The position numbers were made by a program, and so were the translations under genes. Below the pieces are notes generated by a model that saw only the letters and a list, made by a program, of their open reading frames with translations, made no database searches and was not told the origin of the DNA. From Bacillota bacterium (GTDB lineage: Bacteria > Bacillota > Clostridia > Lachnospirales > Lachnospiraceae), in NCBI GenBank assembly GCA_029224465.1, contig JAQXUQ010000034.1, positions 1-50,028 on the forward strand: a stretch of 50,028 nt of DNA, read 5' to 3'. Position 1 is the stretch's first letter; each line of letters opens with the position of its first letter. This document shows positions 7,868 to 16,021 of the stretch, in pieces.

Positions 7868-9388
7868 TCATTTGCCCATGCAGAATCTGGAGAAAATCTC
7901 TTCGACCAGATCGTCTTCGACCGCTTCTCCTATGATTCTGCCAAGCGCTGTATAGGCATTCATCAGATCCACCGAGAAAAATTCCTCGGTCAGACCGTCC
8001 GCAATGCTCTTCCGGACCAGTCCCAGAGAGTCCCGTGCCTTCTGCACTTCCTGTATCTGCCGTACATTAGAAAGAAAAACTTCATTCTTTGCGTAAATCT
8101 CTCCGGTCCGGAACATCTCGCTGATCCGCTGCACGAATACCTGCATGCCGTCTCCGGTGGAAAGCGAGCAGGTGCAGAAGGAAATTTTCCGGTAATTAAC
8201 AATCGGAGCACCCGCATCTGTCTTTTCAGAAAGGTTCATCCGGAAAAGATTTTTGACTTCCTCGTCTTTCATATGGGAAGGAAGATCCGATTTATTGAGT
8301 AAAACAATACAGCGCTTGCCCATCCGGAGCTGTCTTGAAATCATGTCTGCGATTGATATGTCTTCCTCGTCGATTCCTGCGTTCGTATCCAGCAGAAAAA
8401 CAATCAGGTCCGCACTCTCCATCGCGCGTTTTGCCCTGTCGACGCCGATCTTCTCCACGACATCCTCTGTGTGATGAATGCCCGCCGTATCTGTCACGTT
8501 CAGCAGTACATTTCCGACACGCACGGTCTCTTCGAGCGTATCCCGCGTTGTCCCGGCGACATCGGTGACAATGGCCCTTTCCTCTCCTGTCAGAAAATTA
8601 AGAAGAGAAGATTTGCCGGCATTGGGTTTTCCGACAATGACCGTATTGATACCGTCTCTCATGATACGGCCGTTTCTTGAAAAATCAAGAATACGGTCCA
8701 TCTCATCCATAAGATCAAGGCATTTTTTATCGAGCTTCTCCGGATAGCCGTCCAGCGAATAGTTTTCTGGATCATCCAGCGCGGATTCAATAAACGCTGT
8801 CTCGTAGAGAATGGCTTCCCGGAGCTTCCGGATTTTCGCGGTGACCTGACCTTCCAGCTGGTTGATTGCTGTTTTTCTTGCAAATTCGTTTTTCGAGGAA
8901 ATCAGATCCATGACGGCTTCCGCCTTCGAAAGATCAATCCGCCCGCCGAGGAAAGCGCGTTTTGTAAATTCTCCCGGCTCCGCAAGCCGCGCTCCGTTTG
9001 CAAGCACCAGCTCCAGCACGCGGTTCATGACGTAAATACCGCCGTGCGTATTGATTTCAATCGTATCCTCTGTCGTATAACTGTGCGGACTGCGCATGAT
9101 CGAAACCATGACTTCATCAATTACACCGGCTCCGGGTTCCCGGCTTCCACTCATATCTGCGGAAGGGATGTTTTCCCTGACAGACGGATCTACAATATAT
9201 CCGAAATGAATAGTGTTACTCTTCCATGTTGAAAAATCAGCCTTCCCGTTTCTGCCCCGGTAAAGCTTTTCTCCGATTTCCAAGGCGGAAGGTCCGCTAA
9301 TCCGTATAATGCCGATTCCCGATTCCGTAATTCCGGTCGCGATCGCGGCAATTGTATCTTCGCCGGAAAATTCTGAATGCAAAGCCAT
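7868..9388 (-). CDS. mnmE: tRNA modification GTPase MnmE
   Basis: Potassium-dependent GTPase and formyl-THF-binding partner of MnmG for U34 modification. The start is set at 9388 (MALHSEF, with GGAGG six bases upstream) rather than an in-frame codon at 9424 lacking support, giving 506 residues. The N-terminal THF-binding domain covers about 1-120 and the helical domain follows. The G domain has G1 at 253-260 (GKPNAGKS), AGTTRDT and NKSD. The catalytic C-terminal Cys motif is FCMGK rather than the usual CIGK. There is a 37-residue acidic/Ser-rich insertion near residues 60-90. Confidence 0.97.
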   Translation of the reverse strand: MALHSEFSGEDTIAAIATGITESGIGIIRISGPSALEIGEKLYRGRNGKADFSTWKSNTIHFGYIVDPSVRENIPSADMSGSREPGAGVIDEVMVSIMRSPHSYTTEDTIEINTHGGIYVMNRVLELVLANGARLAEPGEFTKRAFLGGRIDLSKAEAVMDLISSKNEFARKTAINQLEGQVTAKIRKLREAILYETAFIESALDDPENYSLDGYPEKLDKKCLDLMDEMDRILDFSRNGRIMRDGINTVIVGKPNAGKSSLLNFLTGEERAIVTDVAGTTRDTLEETVRVGNVLLNVTDTAGIHHTEDVVEKIGVDRAKRAMESADLIVFLLDTNAGIDEEDISIADMISRQLRMGKRCIVLLNKSDLPSHMKDEEVKNLFRMNLSEKTDAGAPIVNYRKISFCTCSLSTGDGMQVFVQRISEMFRTGEIYAKNEVFLSNVRQIQEVQKARDSLGLVRKSIADGLTEEFFSVDLMNAYTALGRIIGEAVEDDLVEEIFSRFCMGK

Positions 9389-9429
9389 GTTTTTCCTCCA
9401 TAAGAAACGGATGCGATCATCCATAACCT

Positions 9430-9459
9430 ATAATACGGCATTCCCGGAGGGATGCGCAA
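9430..9459 (-). promoter_or_regulatory. Possible mnmE promoter
   Basis: Minus-strand -35 TTGCGC (9459-9454), 18-base spacer and -10 TATTAT (9435-9430), between the jag terminator and the mnmE start. The -35 is poor, but a promoter is expected here because a terminator precedes it. Confidence 0.35.
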
Positions 9460-9464
9460 TCCAT

Positions 9465-9517
9465 ATGAAAAGAGAGCGCGCAGGCACATCCATTTCGAAT
9501 GTCACCTGCCGCTCTCT
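9465..9517 (-). terminator. Rho-independent terminator after jag
   Basis: On the minus strand, AGAGAGCGGCAGG (9517-9505) pairs with CCTGCGCGCTCTCT (9484-9471) with a single bulged base, and TTTTCAT follows. The stem is GC-rich and lies 25 bases past the jag stop. It closes the rpmH-rnpA-yidD-yidC-jag transcript. Confidence 0.75.
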
Positions 9518-9541
9518 TCCTGACTGATCTTATGGTCCGCT

Positions 9542-10600
9542 TTATTTCCTGAGTGTCACAACAACTTTTCTGTAAGGATCCTCACCCTCCGAATAAGTTG
9601 TCACATATTTGTCTCCCTGCAGCGCAGAATGGATAATTCTGCGTTCATAAGGATTCATCGGTTCAAGCGCTACAGAACGTCTCGTCGTCTTTACCTTGGA
9701 CGCGATGTTCCTGGCAAGCGCTTCGAGTGTCTTCTTTCTTCTCTCCCTGTAGTTCTCGGTATCTGCCTTGACATGCACATACCCTTCAATATCTCTGTTT
9801 ACAATCAGAGAAACCAGGTACTGGATCGAATCGAGTGTCGCCCCCCTCTTTCCGATCAGAACGCCCATGTTCTCTCCCTCAAAATCAAGAAGAAGAACAT
9901 TCTCTTCTCTGTCAAAATCCGTATGGACCGTAACTTCCATGCCCATAGCCTTAAAAACAGAATCAAGGAACGTCTTCGCCGCAGACTCAAAATTCTGAAT
10001 CTGCTCATCTGTATAATCGATGTGCGGCTCCTCTTTTCTTACGGTGCTCTCCGGAATGACTTCGGGAGTATCTACAATTTCATATTCTCTTTCGGGAACC
10101 CGCCTGCCGCCGCGCCGCTCATTTCTGCCGCGGCCGCCCCGTCCGCCGAAATCATCGCGTGCCCCGCGGGAATTTCTTCCGCCGTACTCTTTTCTGCGAC
10201 GCTCGTCACGGCCTCGTCCGTAAGATTCTTTTCTGTCTTTCTCCGGTCTTCTTTCCTCTTTGTCTTCTTCCGGCTGATTTGCTCTTGCGAGCGCTGCGGC
10301 TTCCGCCTTTGCGTCAATCTCATCGAGTGTCAGTACATGATCTTCCGAAAACTTTGCAGCTTTGGAGATTCCGGCGGGCGCCTGTGTCAGGACATCACCC
10401 TGCTGCTTGCCGCCTTCCGCATTCGCCTTGACTCTCGCCTTGATCACGGCTTTTCTGGCATTGAACCCAAGGAATCCGCTGCTTCCCTGATCTACAACAA
10501 CATATTCAAGCTTGTCACTGGTAACCGAAAGTCTGCGGCATGCCGCTGTAATGGCATCATCCAGTGTCTTTTCCGATACCTCTATATATTCCTCTGCCAT
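9542..10600 (-). CDS. jag: RNA-binding protein Jag (KhpB/EloR), with an RGG-rich linker
   Basis: Cytoplasmic RNA-binding protein linked in other Firmicutes to cell elongation and small-RNA function; it pairs with KhpA. 352 residues. Jag_N domain at 3-52; KH domain around 205-275 with the GKRG loop at 250-253; R3H domain near 310-335 (RRSVALEPMNPYERRIIHSAL spans the motif). Between Jag_N and KH is a long linker. Its 126-167 part is packed with Arg and Gly (GGRGGRGRN, ERRGGRR), like an RGG RNA-binding tail and much richer than in B. subtilis SpoIIIJ-associated Jag. It follows yidC by seven bases. Confidence 0.95.
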   Translation of the reverse strand: MAEEYIEVSEKTLDDAITAACRRLSVTSDKLEYVVVDQGSSGFLGFNARKAVIKARVKANAEGGKQQGDVLTQAPAGISKAAKFSEDHVLTLDEIDAKAEAAALARANQPEEDKEERRPEKDRKESYGRGRDERRRKEYGGRNSRGARDDFGGRGGRGRNERRGGRRVPEREYEIVDTPEVIPESTVRKEEPHIDYTDEQIQNFESAAKTFLDSVFKAMGMEVTVHTDFDREENVLLLDFEGENMGVLIGKRGATLDSIQYLVSLIVNRDIEGYVHVKADTENYRERRKKTLEALARNIASKVKTTRRSVALEPMNPYERRIIHSALQGDKYVTTYSEGEDPYRKVVVTLRK

Positions 10601-10607
10601 GACTTCC

Positions 10608-11939
10608 TCACTTTTTATCGTTCTTCTTCGCGTCGTTGAACTGGCTTACCATGTTTGCCTTCGACGCGAGGGAACCGCTTCTGAATTTTCCATTTTCATA
10701 GTACTTCTTCGCGTTTTCAAGCTGTTTTTGTTTTTCCGCGTCCGAAACAGAGGCTGCCTTCGAGGAAGGATTGACGTTTCTTGTATTCATGGCCGCATTT
10801 TCCTTTAAAAGACGCTCGGTCACAGTCGGCTTTCCGCCTCTTCTCTCCTCTTTCTTTCTGGCCTTCTCAACATTGCGGCGGATATATTCATCCATATCCA
10901 TCCTGTTGATGCTCTTGTTGATCGCGATCTGCTGGATACTGCGGATCACGGAACCGGCAATCCAGTAAAGGCCCATGCCGGCAGGCAGGGTAAAACAGAA
11001 CCATGCCGACATCACCGGCATGATATAGTTCATGGTCTTCATCGAATTCGCCATCTGCGAAGCCTGATCATTTCCGGAGGTCTGCGGCTGCGGCATTAAC
11101 GCGACGTTAATAAGCTGCGTTACGGCTGCAAGAAGCGGCACAGCGACAGCGGCAATAACACCGATGACCGATGCTGTCTTGACCGCCTGCTGCAGCGCGT
11201 ACCACGGAGAGTTGCCGATATTAAGACCGAGGAAGAAGTTATACTTTTCCAGAAGATCCTGCGTACCTGTATGCTGCGCGTTTGTAATCAGATTGGAAAG
11301 ATCCGGGAACTTCGCCGAAAGATCGGCCCATTCCGATGTCGAAAACCGGTTCAGGACATCAATAAACGTATTGGCAACCGTATTTCCTACATTGCCTGTA
11401 AAGTTTGCACTGGTAAAATGCTTGGCAAACTGCGCGCCGGCCTTGGTTGCCTGCAGATATTCCGCCGCGCCTTTGGTTGCGGCAAGTTTTGTCACAAGCG
11501 GTGTGAAAGCAGAATATACCTTTGTGACGTAAGCCGGAATATTATAGATAACCTGATACAAGGCGAACAGAATCGGAAGCTGGATTGCCATCTGCAGGCA
11601 GCTGCCGGTTGGAGACACGCCGTACTTCTTATAGACCAGCTGCGTTTCCTCGTTCATCTTCTGCAGGGAAGCCTGATCCTTGCGGTCCTTGTATTTCTTC
11701 TGAATTGCCTGCAGCTCCGGGTTCATGATGTTCGAGAGCTTGGAGAACTTCTGCTGCTGGATTGTCAGAGGCATGAGCAGCATATAAATCACCAGCGTGA
11801 ACAGAATGATGGCAAGACCGATGTTCGGAATGCCGATTTTATCCAGAACCCAGAAAATGCCGTTCATCAGATAGCCCAGAAGAGAAGCAATCGGGCCGAG
11901 AAGAAACTGGCTGGATTTGGTAAGAAGGAAAGGATTCAT
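10608..11939 (-). CDS. yidC: Membrane protein insertase YidC
   Basis: Inserts and folds membrane proteins alone or with Sec. 443 residues of the five-helix YidC/SpoIIIJ type, but without a lipobox Cys, so a multispanning start rather than a lipoprotein. TM1 is near 20-60 (GLAIILFTLVIYMLLMPL), followed by the cytoplasmic coiled-coil hairpin (FSKLSNIMNPELQAIQKKY) and TM2 after GVSPTGSCLQMAIQLPILFAL. An insertion of about 120 residues (about 130-250), rich in Ala, Thr and Asn, separates TM2 from the last helices. A long basic C-terminal tail (from about 345) could contact ribosomes. Confidence 0.95.
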   Translation of the reverse strand: MNPFLLTKSSQFLLGPIASLLGYLMNGIFWVLDKIGIPNIGLAIILFTLVIYMLLMPLTIQQQKFSKLSNIMNPELQAIQKKYKDRKDQASLQKMNEETQLVYKKYGVSPTGSCLQMAIQLPILFALYQVIYNIPAYVTKVYSAFTPLVTKLAATKGAAEYLQATKAGAQFAKHFTSANFTGNVGNTVANTFIDVLNRFSTSEWADLSAKFPDLSNLITNAQHTGTQDLLEKYNFFLGLNIGNSPWYALQQAVKTASVIGVIAAVAVPLLAAVTQLINVALMPQPQTSGNDQASQMANSMKTMNYIMPVMSAWFCFTLPAGMGLYWIAGSVIRSIQQIAINKSINRMDMDEYIRRNVEKARKKEERRGGKPTVTERLLKENAAMNTRNVNPSSKAASVSDAEKQKQLENAKKYYENGKFRSGSLASKANMVSQFNDAKKNDKK

Positions 11940-11978
11940 CTCTTTAGTATTCTCCTTTAATTGTGTGTCCGCAGATTA

Positions 11979-12194
11979 TTACGGAACAGGATCATAGCCG
12001 CCGTGAGAAAACGGATTGCAGCGCAGAATTCTCCAGAGCGCAAGAAGTCCCCCCTTCAGCGCGCCGTACTTCTCAATCGCTTCGAGTCCGTATTCGGAAC
12101 AGGTCGGCGTATAAGGGCACCGCGTCGTTTTCAGAGGAGACAGATATTTCCGGTAAAATTTGATAAGCGCAATCAGAATCTGTTTCATGATCAT
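11979..12194 (-). CDS. yidD: Membrane protein insertion efficiency factor YidD
   Basis: 71-residue amphipathic protein that aids YidC-dependent insertion. The three conserved Cys and the core [15 protein letters not shown] and [14 protein letters not shown] segments are present. It lies between rnpA (nine-base gap) and yidC, its normal place. Confidence 0.95.
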   Translation of the reverse strand: MIMKQILIALIKFYRKYLSPLKTTRCPYTPTCSEYGLEAIEKYGALKGGLLALWRILRCNPFSHGGYDPVP

Positions 12195-12203
12195 CCGGCT
12201 TTC

Positions 12204-12554
12204 TCAAAGGGTCTGTTCAGATGAAGTCATAAGAAGAAGGCCGGACTTTTTCATAAGACCAAGGAGCGATGTTTCGATCTCTTTATAAGTGGCACCGTTA
12301 GCCGATCTCCGCGCTACAACCGCAATATCAAAGCCGCTTTCGAATTCATTCTCATGCAGTCTGCAGCATTCCCTGACAAGTCTCTTGATTCTGTGACGCA
12401 CAACGCTGTTCCCGATTTTCCTGCTGACGGATACCCCGATTCTGTTCTTGTCCTGTCCGTTTGGAACGTGGTACAGGACCAGGTATCTGTTGGCGGCAGA
12501 CCTGCCTGTCTTATAACAGTTTTTGAAGTCTTCGTTCTTTTTTAAAGATTCCAT
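12204..12554 (-). CDS. rnpA: Ribonuclease P protein component
   Basis: Basic protein cofactor of RNase P, for tRNA 5' maturation. The RNR signature RIGVSVSRKIGNSVVRHRIKR and the C-terminal FDIAVVARR are present. I place the start at the ATG at 12554 (MESLKKNEDF, the family N-terminus), giving 116 residues. An in-frame TTG at 12566 would add MCIK. Neither start has a strong Shine-Dalgarno, which fits low translation relative to rpmH. A hairpin lies directly between rpmH and rnpA. Confidence 0.96.
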   Translation of the reverse strand: MESLKKNEDFKNCYKTGRSAANRYLVLYHVPNGQDKNRIGVSVSRKIGNSVVRHRIKRLVRECCRLHENEFESGFDIAVVARRSANGATYKEIETSLLGLMKKSGLLLMTSSEQTL

Positions 12555-12567
12555 CTTTATACACAAA

Positions 12568-12591
12568 GAGCCGGCATCCAGATGCCGGCTC
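12568..12591 (-). terminator. Hairpin between rpmH and rnpA, probable attenuator
   Basis: GAGCCGGCATC (12568-12578) and GATGCCGGCTC (12581-12591) form a perfect 11-bp inverted repeat with a 2-base centre. On the minus strand it is followed by TTTGTGT. It sits 9 bases after the rpmH stop and ends next to the rnpA start, so it could reduce read-through or protect the rpmH mRNA end. Confidence 0.6.
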
Positions 12592-12600
12592 CATTTCAGC

Positions 12601-12738
12601 TTACGCTGATAATTCTTTTCTACCTTTTGCTCTTCTGGCTGCGAGAACCTTACGTCCGCCGGCGGTCTTCATTCTTGCTCTGAAACCGTGAACCTTGGAA
12701 CGCTGTCTCTTCTTGGGCTGGAAAGTCATCTTTGCCAT
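12601..12738 (-). CDS. rpmH: 50S ribosomal protein L34
   Basis: 45-residue, highly basic protein with the invariant L34 core [19 protein letters not shown] and [13 protein letters not shown]. The ATG at 12738 has a strong AGGAGGT eight bases upstream; a second Met is the fourth codon. It is the first gene of the leftward operon from the origin. Confidence 0.97.
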   Translation of the reverse strand: MAKMTFQPKKRQRSKVHGFRARMKTAGGRKVLAARRAKGRKELSA

Positions 12739-12844
12739 GTCAAAACACCTCCTTTATCCGCTTAACGTTATATCAACTGTTATCGTCTTTGTTCATAATA
12801 CAGAATCGTCAGTCTATACTGACTGTTTATAGAACAGCTTTTTC

Positions 12845-12873
12845 ATTATATGCTACGCGCAAACCTCCGTCAA
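12845..12873 (-). promoter_or_regulatory. rpmH operon promoter
   Basis: Minus-strand -35 TTGACG (12873-12868), spacer of exactly 17, and -10 TATAAT (12850-12845). The predicted transcript starts near 12838 and has a leader of about 100 bases containing a small hairpin, GTCAGT-CTAT-ACTGAC (12808-12823). Confidence 0.8.
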
Positions 12874-12921
12874 GTCCCTGAAAGCCTTATTTTTCAACGA
12901 TTTTCGGCTCTTTCAGGGGAC
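12874..12921. repeat. Inverted repeat beside the rpmH promoter
   Basis: GTCCCTGAAAGCC (12874-12886) and GGCTCTTTCAGGGGAC (12906-12921) are complementary apart from small bulges, around a 19-base T-rich centre. It abuts the -35 box of the rpmH promoter on the upstream side, so it may be an operator or an origin structure. Confidence 0.4.
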
Positions 12922-13197
12922 ACTAAATGTTGATGAAATAAATAATTTTCGGCCATATCTAGTAGCCGTTTTTTATCCACGAAGCGCGAATTGCGTTATA
13001 ACCTGTCCACAATTTGTGGATAACTTGTGGATAACATGCTGAAAATGAGGCAAACATACTTTCGAACCCTGACAAAATTTCATTTTGGAATCGGCATTTT
13101 ATGGTCTGGTGGAAATGTGCAAACAAGCTTTCCACATTTCCACATCCGCTTTGTGGAAATGTGGGTTATTCACATGCCGTTGTGGACAGCGGGAAGT
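12922..13197. other. oriC: Chromosomal replication origin, upstream DnaA-box cluster
   Basis: Non-coding AT-rich stretch between rpmH and dnaA. Two perfect DnaA boxes in direct repeat (TGTGGATAA at 13015-13023 and 13026-13034, 11 bases apart), one 8/9 box TTATCCACG at 12973-12981, a weaker CTGTCCACA at 13003-13011 and TTATTCACA at 13166-13174. A further group of TTTCCACAT/GGAAATGTG half-related motifs at 13111-13164 is arranged as inverted repeats. Genes diverge from this point on both sides. This is the expected oriC position. The exact unwinding site is not resolved. Confidence 0.85.
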
Positions 13198-13226
13198 TTG
13201 AAAGAAAAGACAATTTATATTAAGAT
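13198..13226 (+). promoter_or_regulatory. dnaA promoter
   Basis: -35 TTGAAA (13198-13203), 17-base spacer, -10 TAAGAT (13221-13226), about 45 bases before the dnaA ATG. DnaA boxes and box-like motifs directly upstream suggest autoregulation. Confidence 0.6.
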
Positions 13227-13234
13227 ATTGTAAG

Positions 13235-13251
13235 TTCGCCAAATTGGCGAA
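13235..13251. promoter_or_regulatory. Possible operator downstream of the dnaA promoter
   Basis: TTCGCCAA-A-TTGGCGAA, a perfect 8-bp inverted repeat around one base, located at about +3 to +19 of the predicted dnaA transcript. The position fits a repressor site or a 5'-end hairpin. The binding protein is unknown. Confidence 0.45.
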
Positions 13252-13278
13252 ATCTTTCTGAATGAGGAACAGGGGTTC

Positions 13279-14646
13279 ATGGACAGAGCAAAATTACAGA
13301 AGGAATGGACGGCGATCAAGGAAGGTATGAAAGAAGAATACCTTCTTTCCGACGTTTCCTATAATACGTGGATCAAGGATCTGCAGCTTGGAACCGTAAA
13401 CGGCAGTGTCGTTACGATCTGCATTCCGCAGGAAAGCAGCCTGATGCTTCCTTATTATAGTAAAAAATATAAAAAGCCTTTTGAGATGACACTCTCCGAC
13501 AGAATGAATGAGGAGTGCAGTGTTGTTTTCACGCTCTCCGAAGGAAAAATTCCAGAAGAAGCTGCCGAGGAAATGCAAAAGCATAATGAGTATGCCGTTC
13601 TGTCCGAGACCGCGAACCTCAATCCCAAATACCGTTTCGAGACTTTTGTCGTCGGCACGAACAACAAGCTCGCGCACGCCGCCTGTGTCGCTGTCGCGGA
13701 ATCTCCCGGAGATGTTTATAACCCTCTGTTCTTATACGGCGGTGCGGGGCTTGGCAAAACACACCTGATGCACTCGATCGGCCACGCGGTTCTCGAGAAA
13801 GATCCGGACAAAAAAGTCATCTACGTCACCAGTGAACAGTTTACAAATGAAGTCATCGAGTCTATTCGAAGCGGTAACGCGGCGTCGATGTCGAGGCTCC
13901 GGAACAAATACCGTACGGTCGATGTGCTTCTGATCGACGATATTCAGTTCATTATAGGAAAAGAATCCACCCAGGAAGAGTTTTTCCACACGTTCAATGA
14001 ACTGCACGCGGCAGGCAAACAGATTGTATTGTCTTCCGACAGACCTCCCAGAGAGATGGAAACACTCAACGAACGTTTCCGTTCGCGGTTTGAAATGGGC
14101 CTGATTGCGGATATCCAGCCGCCGGACTACGAAACAAGGATGGCAATTCTGCAGAAAAACGAAGAAGTCCAGCATAAACAGCTCTCTGCGGATGTCCTCG
14201 AATACATCGCGACGAATATCAAATCGAATATTCGTGAGCTGGAAGGTGCCTTCAACAAAATTATCGCATACTCCAAGTTAAATAATGTGGATGAAATTAC
14301 GATTGACGACGCGCGGGAAGCGCTCAAGGACATCATTTATCCGGAGGAGTCCCAGAAAGTCACGCCCAAAATGATCGCGAACATCGTCTGTGAGCACTAC
14401 GGCGTCAAGATGACAATGGTTGCTTCCCGCAAGAAAAATGCCGAGCTCGTTGTGCCGCGTCAGGTCATTATGTATCTTTGCCGCGAGTACACGGACGCGA
14501 CGCTGGATTCGATTGCCTCGCTTCTTGGCAAAAAGGATCATTCCACAATTATGTACGGCGTGAAGAAGGTGCGGGATGACATGACGGTAAATGAAGAGCT
14601 GCGCCACAACCTCGAACTGATCCGCAAAAAGCTCAATATCAAATAA
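13279..14646 (+). CDS. dnaA: Chromosomal replication initiator DnaA
   Basis: AAA+ ATPase that binds DnaA boxes and melts the origin. 455 residues. Domain I covers about 1-85 and a short linker to 110 follows. The AAA+ core has Walker A GGAGLGKTHL at 154-163 and Walker B LLIDDIQF. Domain IV carries the DNA-binding signature KDHSTIMYGVKKV near the C-terminus. The ATG at 13279 follows AGGGG. Its recognition sites lie on both sides of the gene. Confidence 0.99.
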   Translation: MDRAKLQKEWTAIKEGMKEEYLLSDVSYNTWIKDLQLGTVNGSVVTICIPQESSLMLPYYSKKYKKPFEMTLSDRMNEECSVVFTLSEGKIPEEAAEEMQKHNEYAVLSETANLNPKYRFETFVVGTNNKLAHAACVAVAESPGDVYNPLFLYGGAGLGKTHLMHSIGHAVLEKDPDKKVIYVTSEQFTNEVIESIRSGNAASMSRLRNKYRTVDVLLIDDIQFIIGKESTQEEFFHTFNELHAAGKQIVLSSDRPPREMETLNERFRSRFEMGLIADIQPPDYETRMAILQKNEEVQHKQLSADVLEYIATNIKSNIRELEGAFNKIIAYSKLNNVDEITIDDAREALKDIIYPEESQKVTPKMIANIVCEHYGVKMTMVASRKKNAELVVPRQVIMYLCREYTDATLDSIASLLGKKDHSTIMYGVKKVRDDMTVNEELRHNLELIRKKLNIK

Positions 14647-14698
14647 CAGTTATGTCTTCCGGTTAAAAAAACGGGGTTTTAAACAGCTTTCGATCCGT

Positions 14699-14773
14699 TT
14701 ATCCCCAATCGCCATTTAGCGGTTTTATTGCTTAAATGGCGGAAAATTGCTATAATTTAACAGGTTATCCACA
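14699..14773. promoter_or_regulatory. dnaA-dnaN spacer: DnaA boxes, inverted repeat and dnaN promoter
   Basis: Contains a near box TTATCCCCA (14699-14707) and an inverted repeat GCCATTTA(GC) at 14711-14720 with its partner at 14730-14740. A candidate promoter follows: TTGCTT at 14728-14733, 17 bases, TATAAT at 14751-14756. A perfect DnaA box TTATCCACA lies at 14765-14773, right at the expected transcript start. In Bacillus the downstream half of oriC occupies the same position. The T-rich part is a candidate unwinding element. Confidence 0.65.
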
Positions 14774-14853
14774 TTTCCACAACCCTTAAGAATAAAGACG
14801 ACGAATCTTAACTTTGCTTTTACAGCGCGGACGCGCGAGAGGAATATTACAGA

Positions 14854-15957
14854 ATGAAGCTGATTATTGCAAAAGAGAATCTGATGAGCGCGGTCATGAC
14901 CGTTTCCAAGGCAGTGCCTTCCAAAACGACGATGCCGATTCTCGAGTGCATTCTCATAAATGCAGAAACCGAGAAAATCAAACTGACGGCCAATGATACA
15001 GAACTCGGTATTGAAACGACCGTAGCCGGTGAAATTGCAGAGCACGGAGTCATCGCCGTGCCCGCCGACATTTTCACGAATATTGTAAGAAAGCTTCCGG
15101 ACGGAGATGTCCGGATTGACACAAAAGACGAAACCGTTACGATCCGATGCGGACAGTCCCGTTTTACGATTCAGGGAAGAGACGGTCAGGACTTTACGCA
15201 GCTTCCGGAAGTCGACCGGGAATACGCGGTTGAGATCACACAGTTCACACTGCGGGACATCATCAACAAGACGCTGTTTTCCGCTTCGACAAATGACAGC
15301 AACAAGATCATGACCGGCGAGCTTTTTGAAGTCAGGGACAAAACACTCCGGGTCATCGCGCTCGACGGACACCGCATCGCGATCAGGAGTGTGGAGCTTC
15401 GCCAGTCATACGATAACGAAAAAGCCATTATTCCCGGCAAGACACTTTCCGAAATCAGTAAGATATTGGGAGGCGATACCGAAAAGACCGCGAAGATTTA
15501 TTTTTCGGACAAGCATGTCCTGTTCGCTTTTGATGAAACCATCGTTGTTTCAAGACTGATCGACGGAGAATATTTCATGGTCGATCAGATGCTCTCCAAG
15601 GATTACAGCACGCATATCCGCATCAAACGACAGGATCTTCTGTCTTCTCTGGACCGTTCGGTTCTTCTTGTCAAAGAGGAAGACAAGAAACCGATCATTT
15701 TCCTGATCACGGACGGAAATCTGGAACTTCGTATTTCCTCGACCATCGGCAGCATGGATGAAAATCTTGCGATCGAAAAAGACGGACAGGATCTGAACAT
15801 CGGCTTCAACCCGAAGTTCCTGATTGATGCGCTGCGGGCCATTGACGAAGAGGAGGTTGACATTTATCTGCAGTCGTCGAGAGCGCCGGCCTTTATCCGG
15901 GATGACAGCACGTACTGCTATCTCGTGCTTCCGGTGAACTTCATTTCAATTGACTGA
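14854..15957 (+). CDS. dnaN: DNA polymerase III sliding clamp (beta)
   Basis: Ring-shaped processivity clamp. 367 residues, three clamp domains. The start MKLIIAKENL follows AGAGGAA. The C-terminus reads YCYLVLPVNF, the conserved end that forms part of the clamp-binding pocket (consensus P(M/V)R/N). It is the first gene after dnaA, with its own predicted promoter. Confidence 0.98.
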   Translation: MKLIIAKENLMSAVMTVSKAVPSKTTMPILECILINAETEKIKLTANDTELGIETTVAGEIAEHGVIAVPADIFTNIVRKLPDGDVRIDTKDETVTIRCGQSRFTIQGRDGQDFTQLPEVDREYAVEITQFTLRDIINKTLFSASTNDSNKIMTGELFEVRDKTLRVIALDGHRIAIRSVELRQSYDNEKAIIPGKTLSEISKILGGDTEKTAKIYFSDKHVLFAFDETIVVSRLIDGEYFMVDQMLSKDYSTHIRIKRQDLLSSLDRSVLLVKEEDKKPIIFLITDGNLELRISSTIGSMDENLAIEKDGQDLNIGFNPKFLIDALRAIDEEEVDIYLQSSRAPAFIRDDSTYCYLVLPVNFISID

Positions 15958-16021
15958 TAGGGCGATCGCGGCACGCGTGTTAAGATGTCCGGCAGAAAGA
16001 GAATGGACTGGAAAGGCAGTT

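Noticed and set aside
9629-10639. 336-codon plus-strand frame opposite jag
   Set aside because: Antisense to a gene with three recognisable domains; composition is that of a shadow.
13027-13233. 68-codon frame inside the origin
   Set aside because: Covers DnaA boxes and the dnaA promoter, has no SD and no protein-like pattern.
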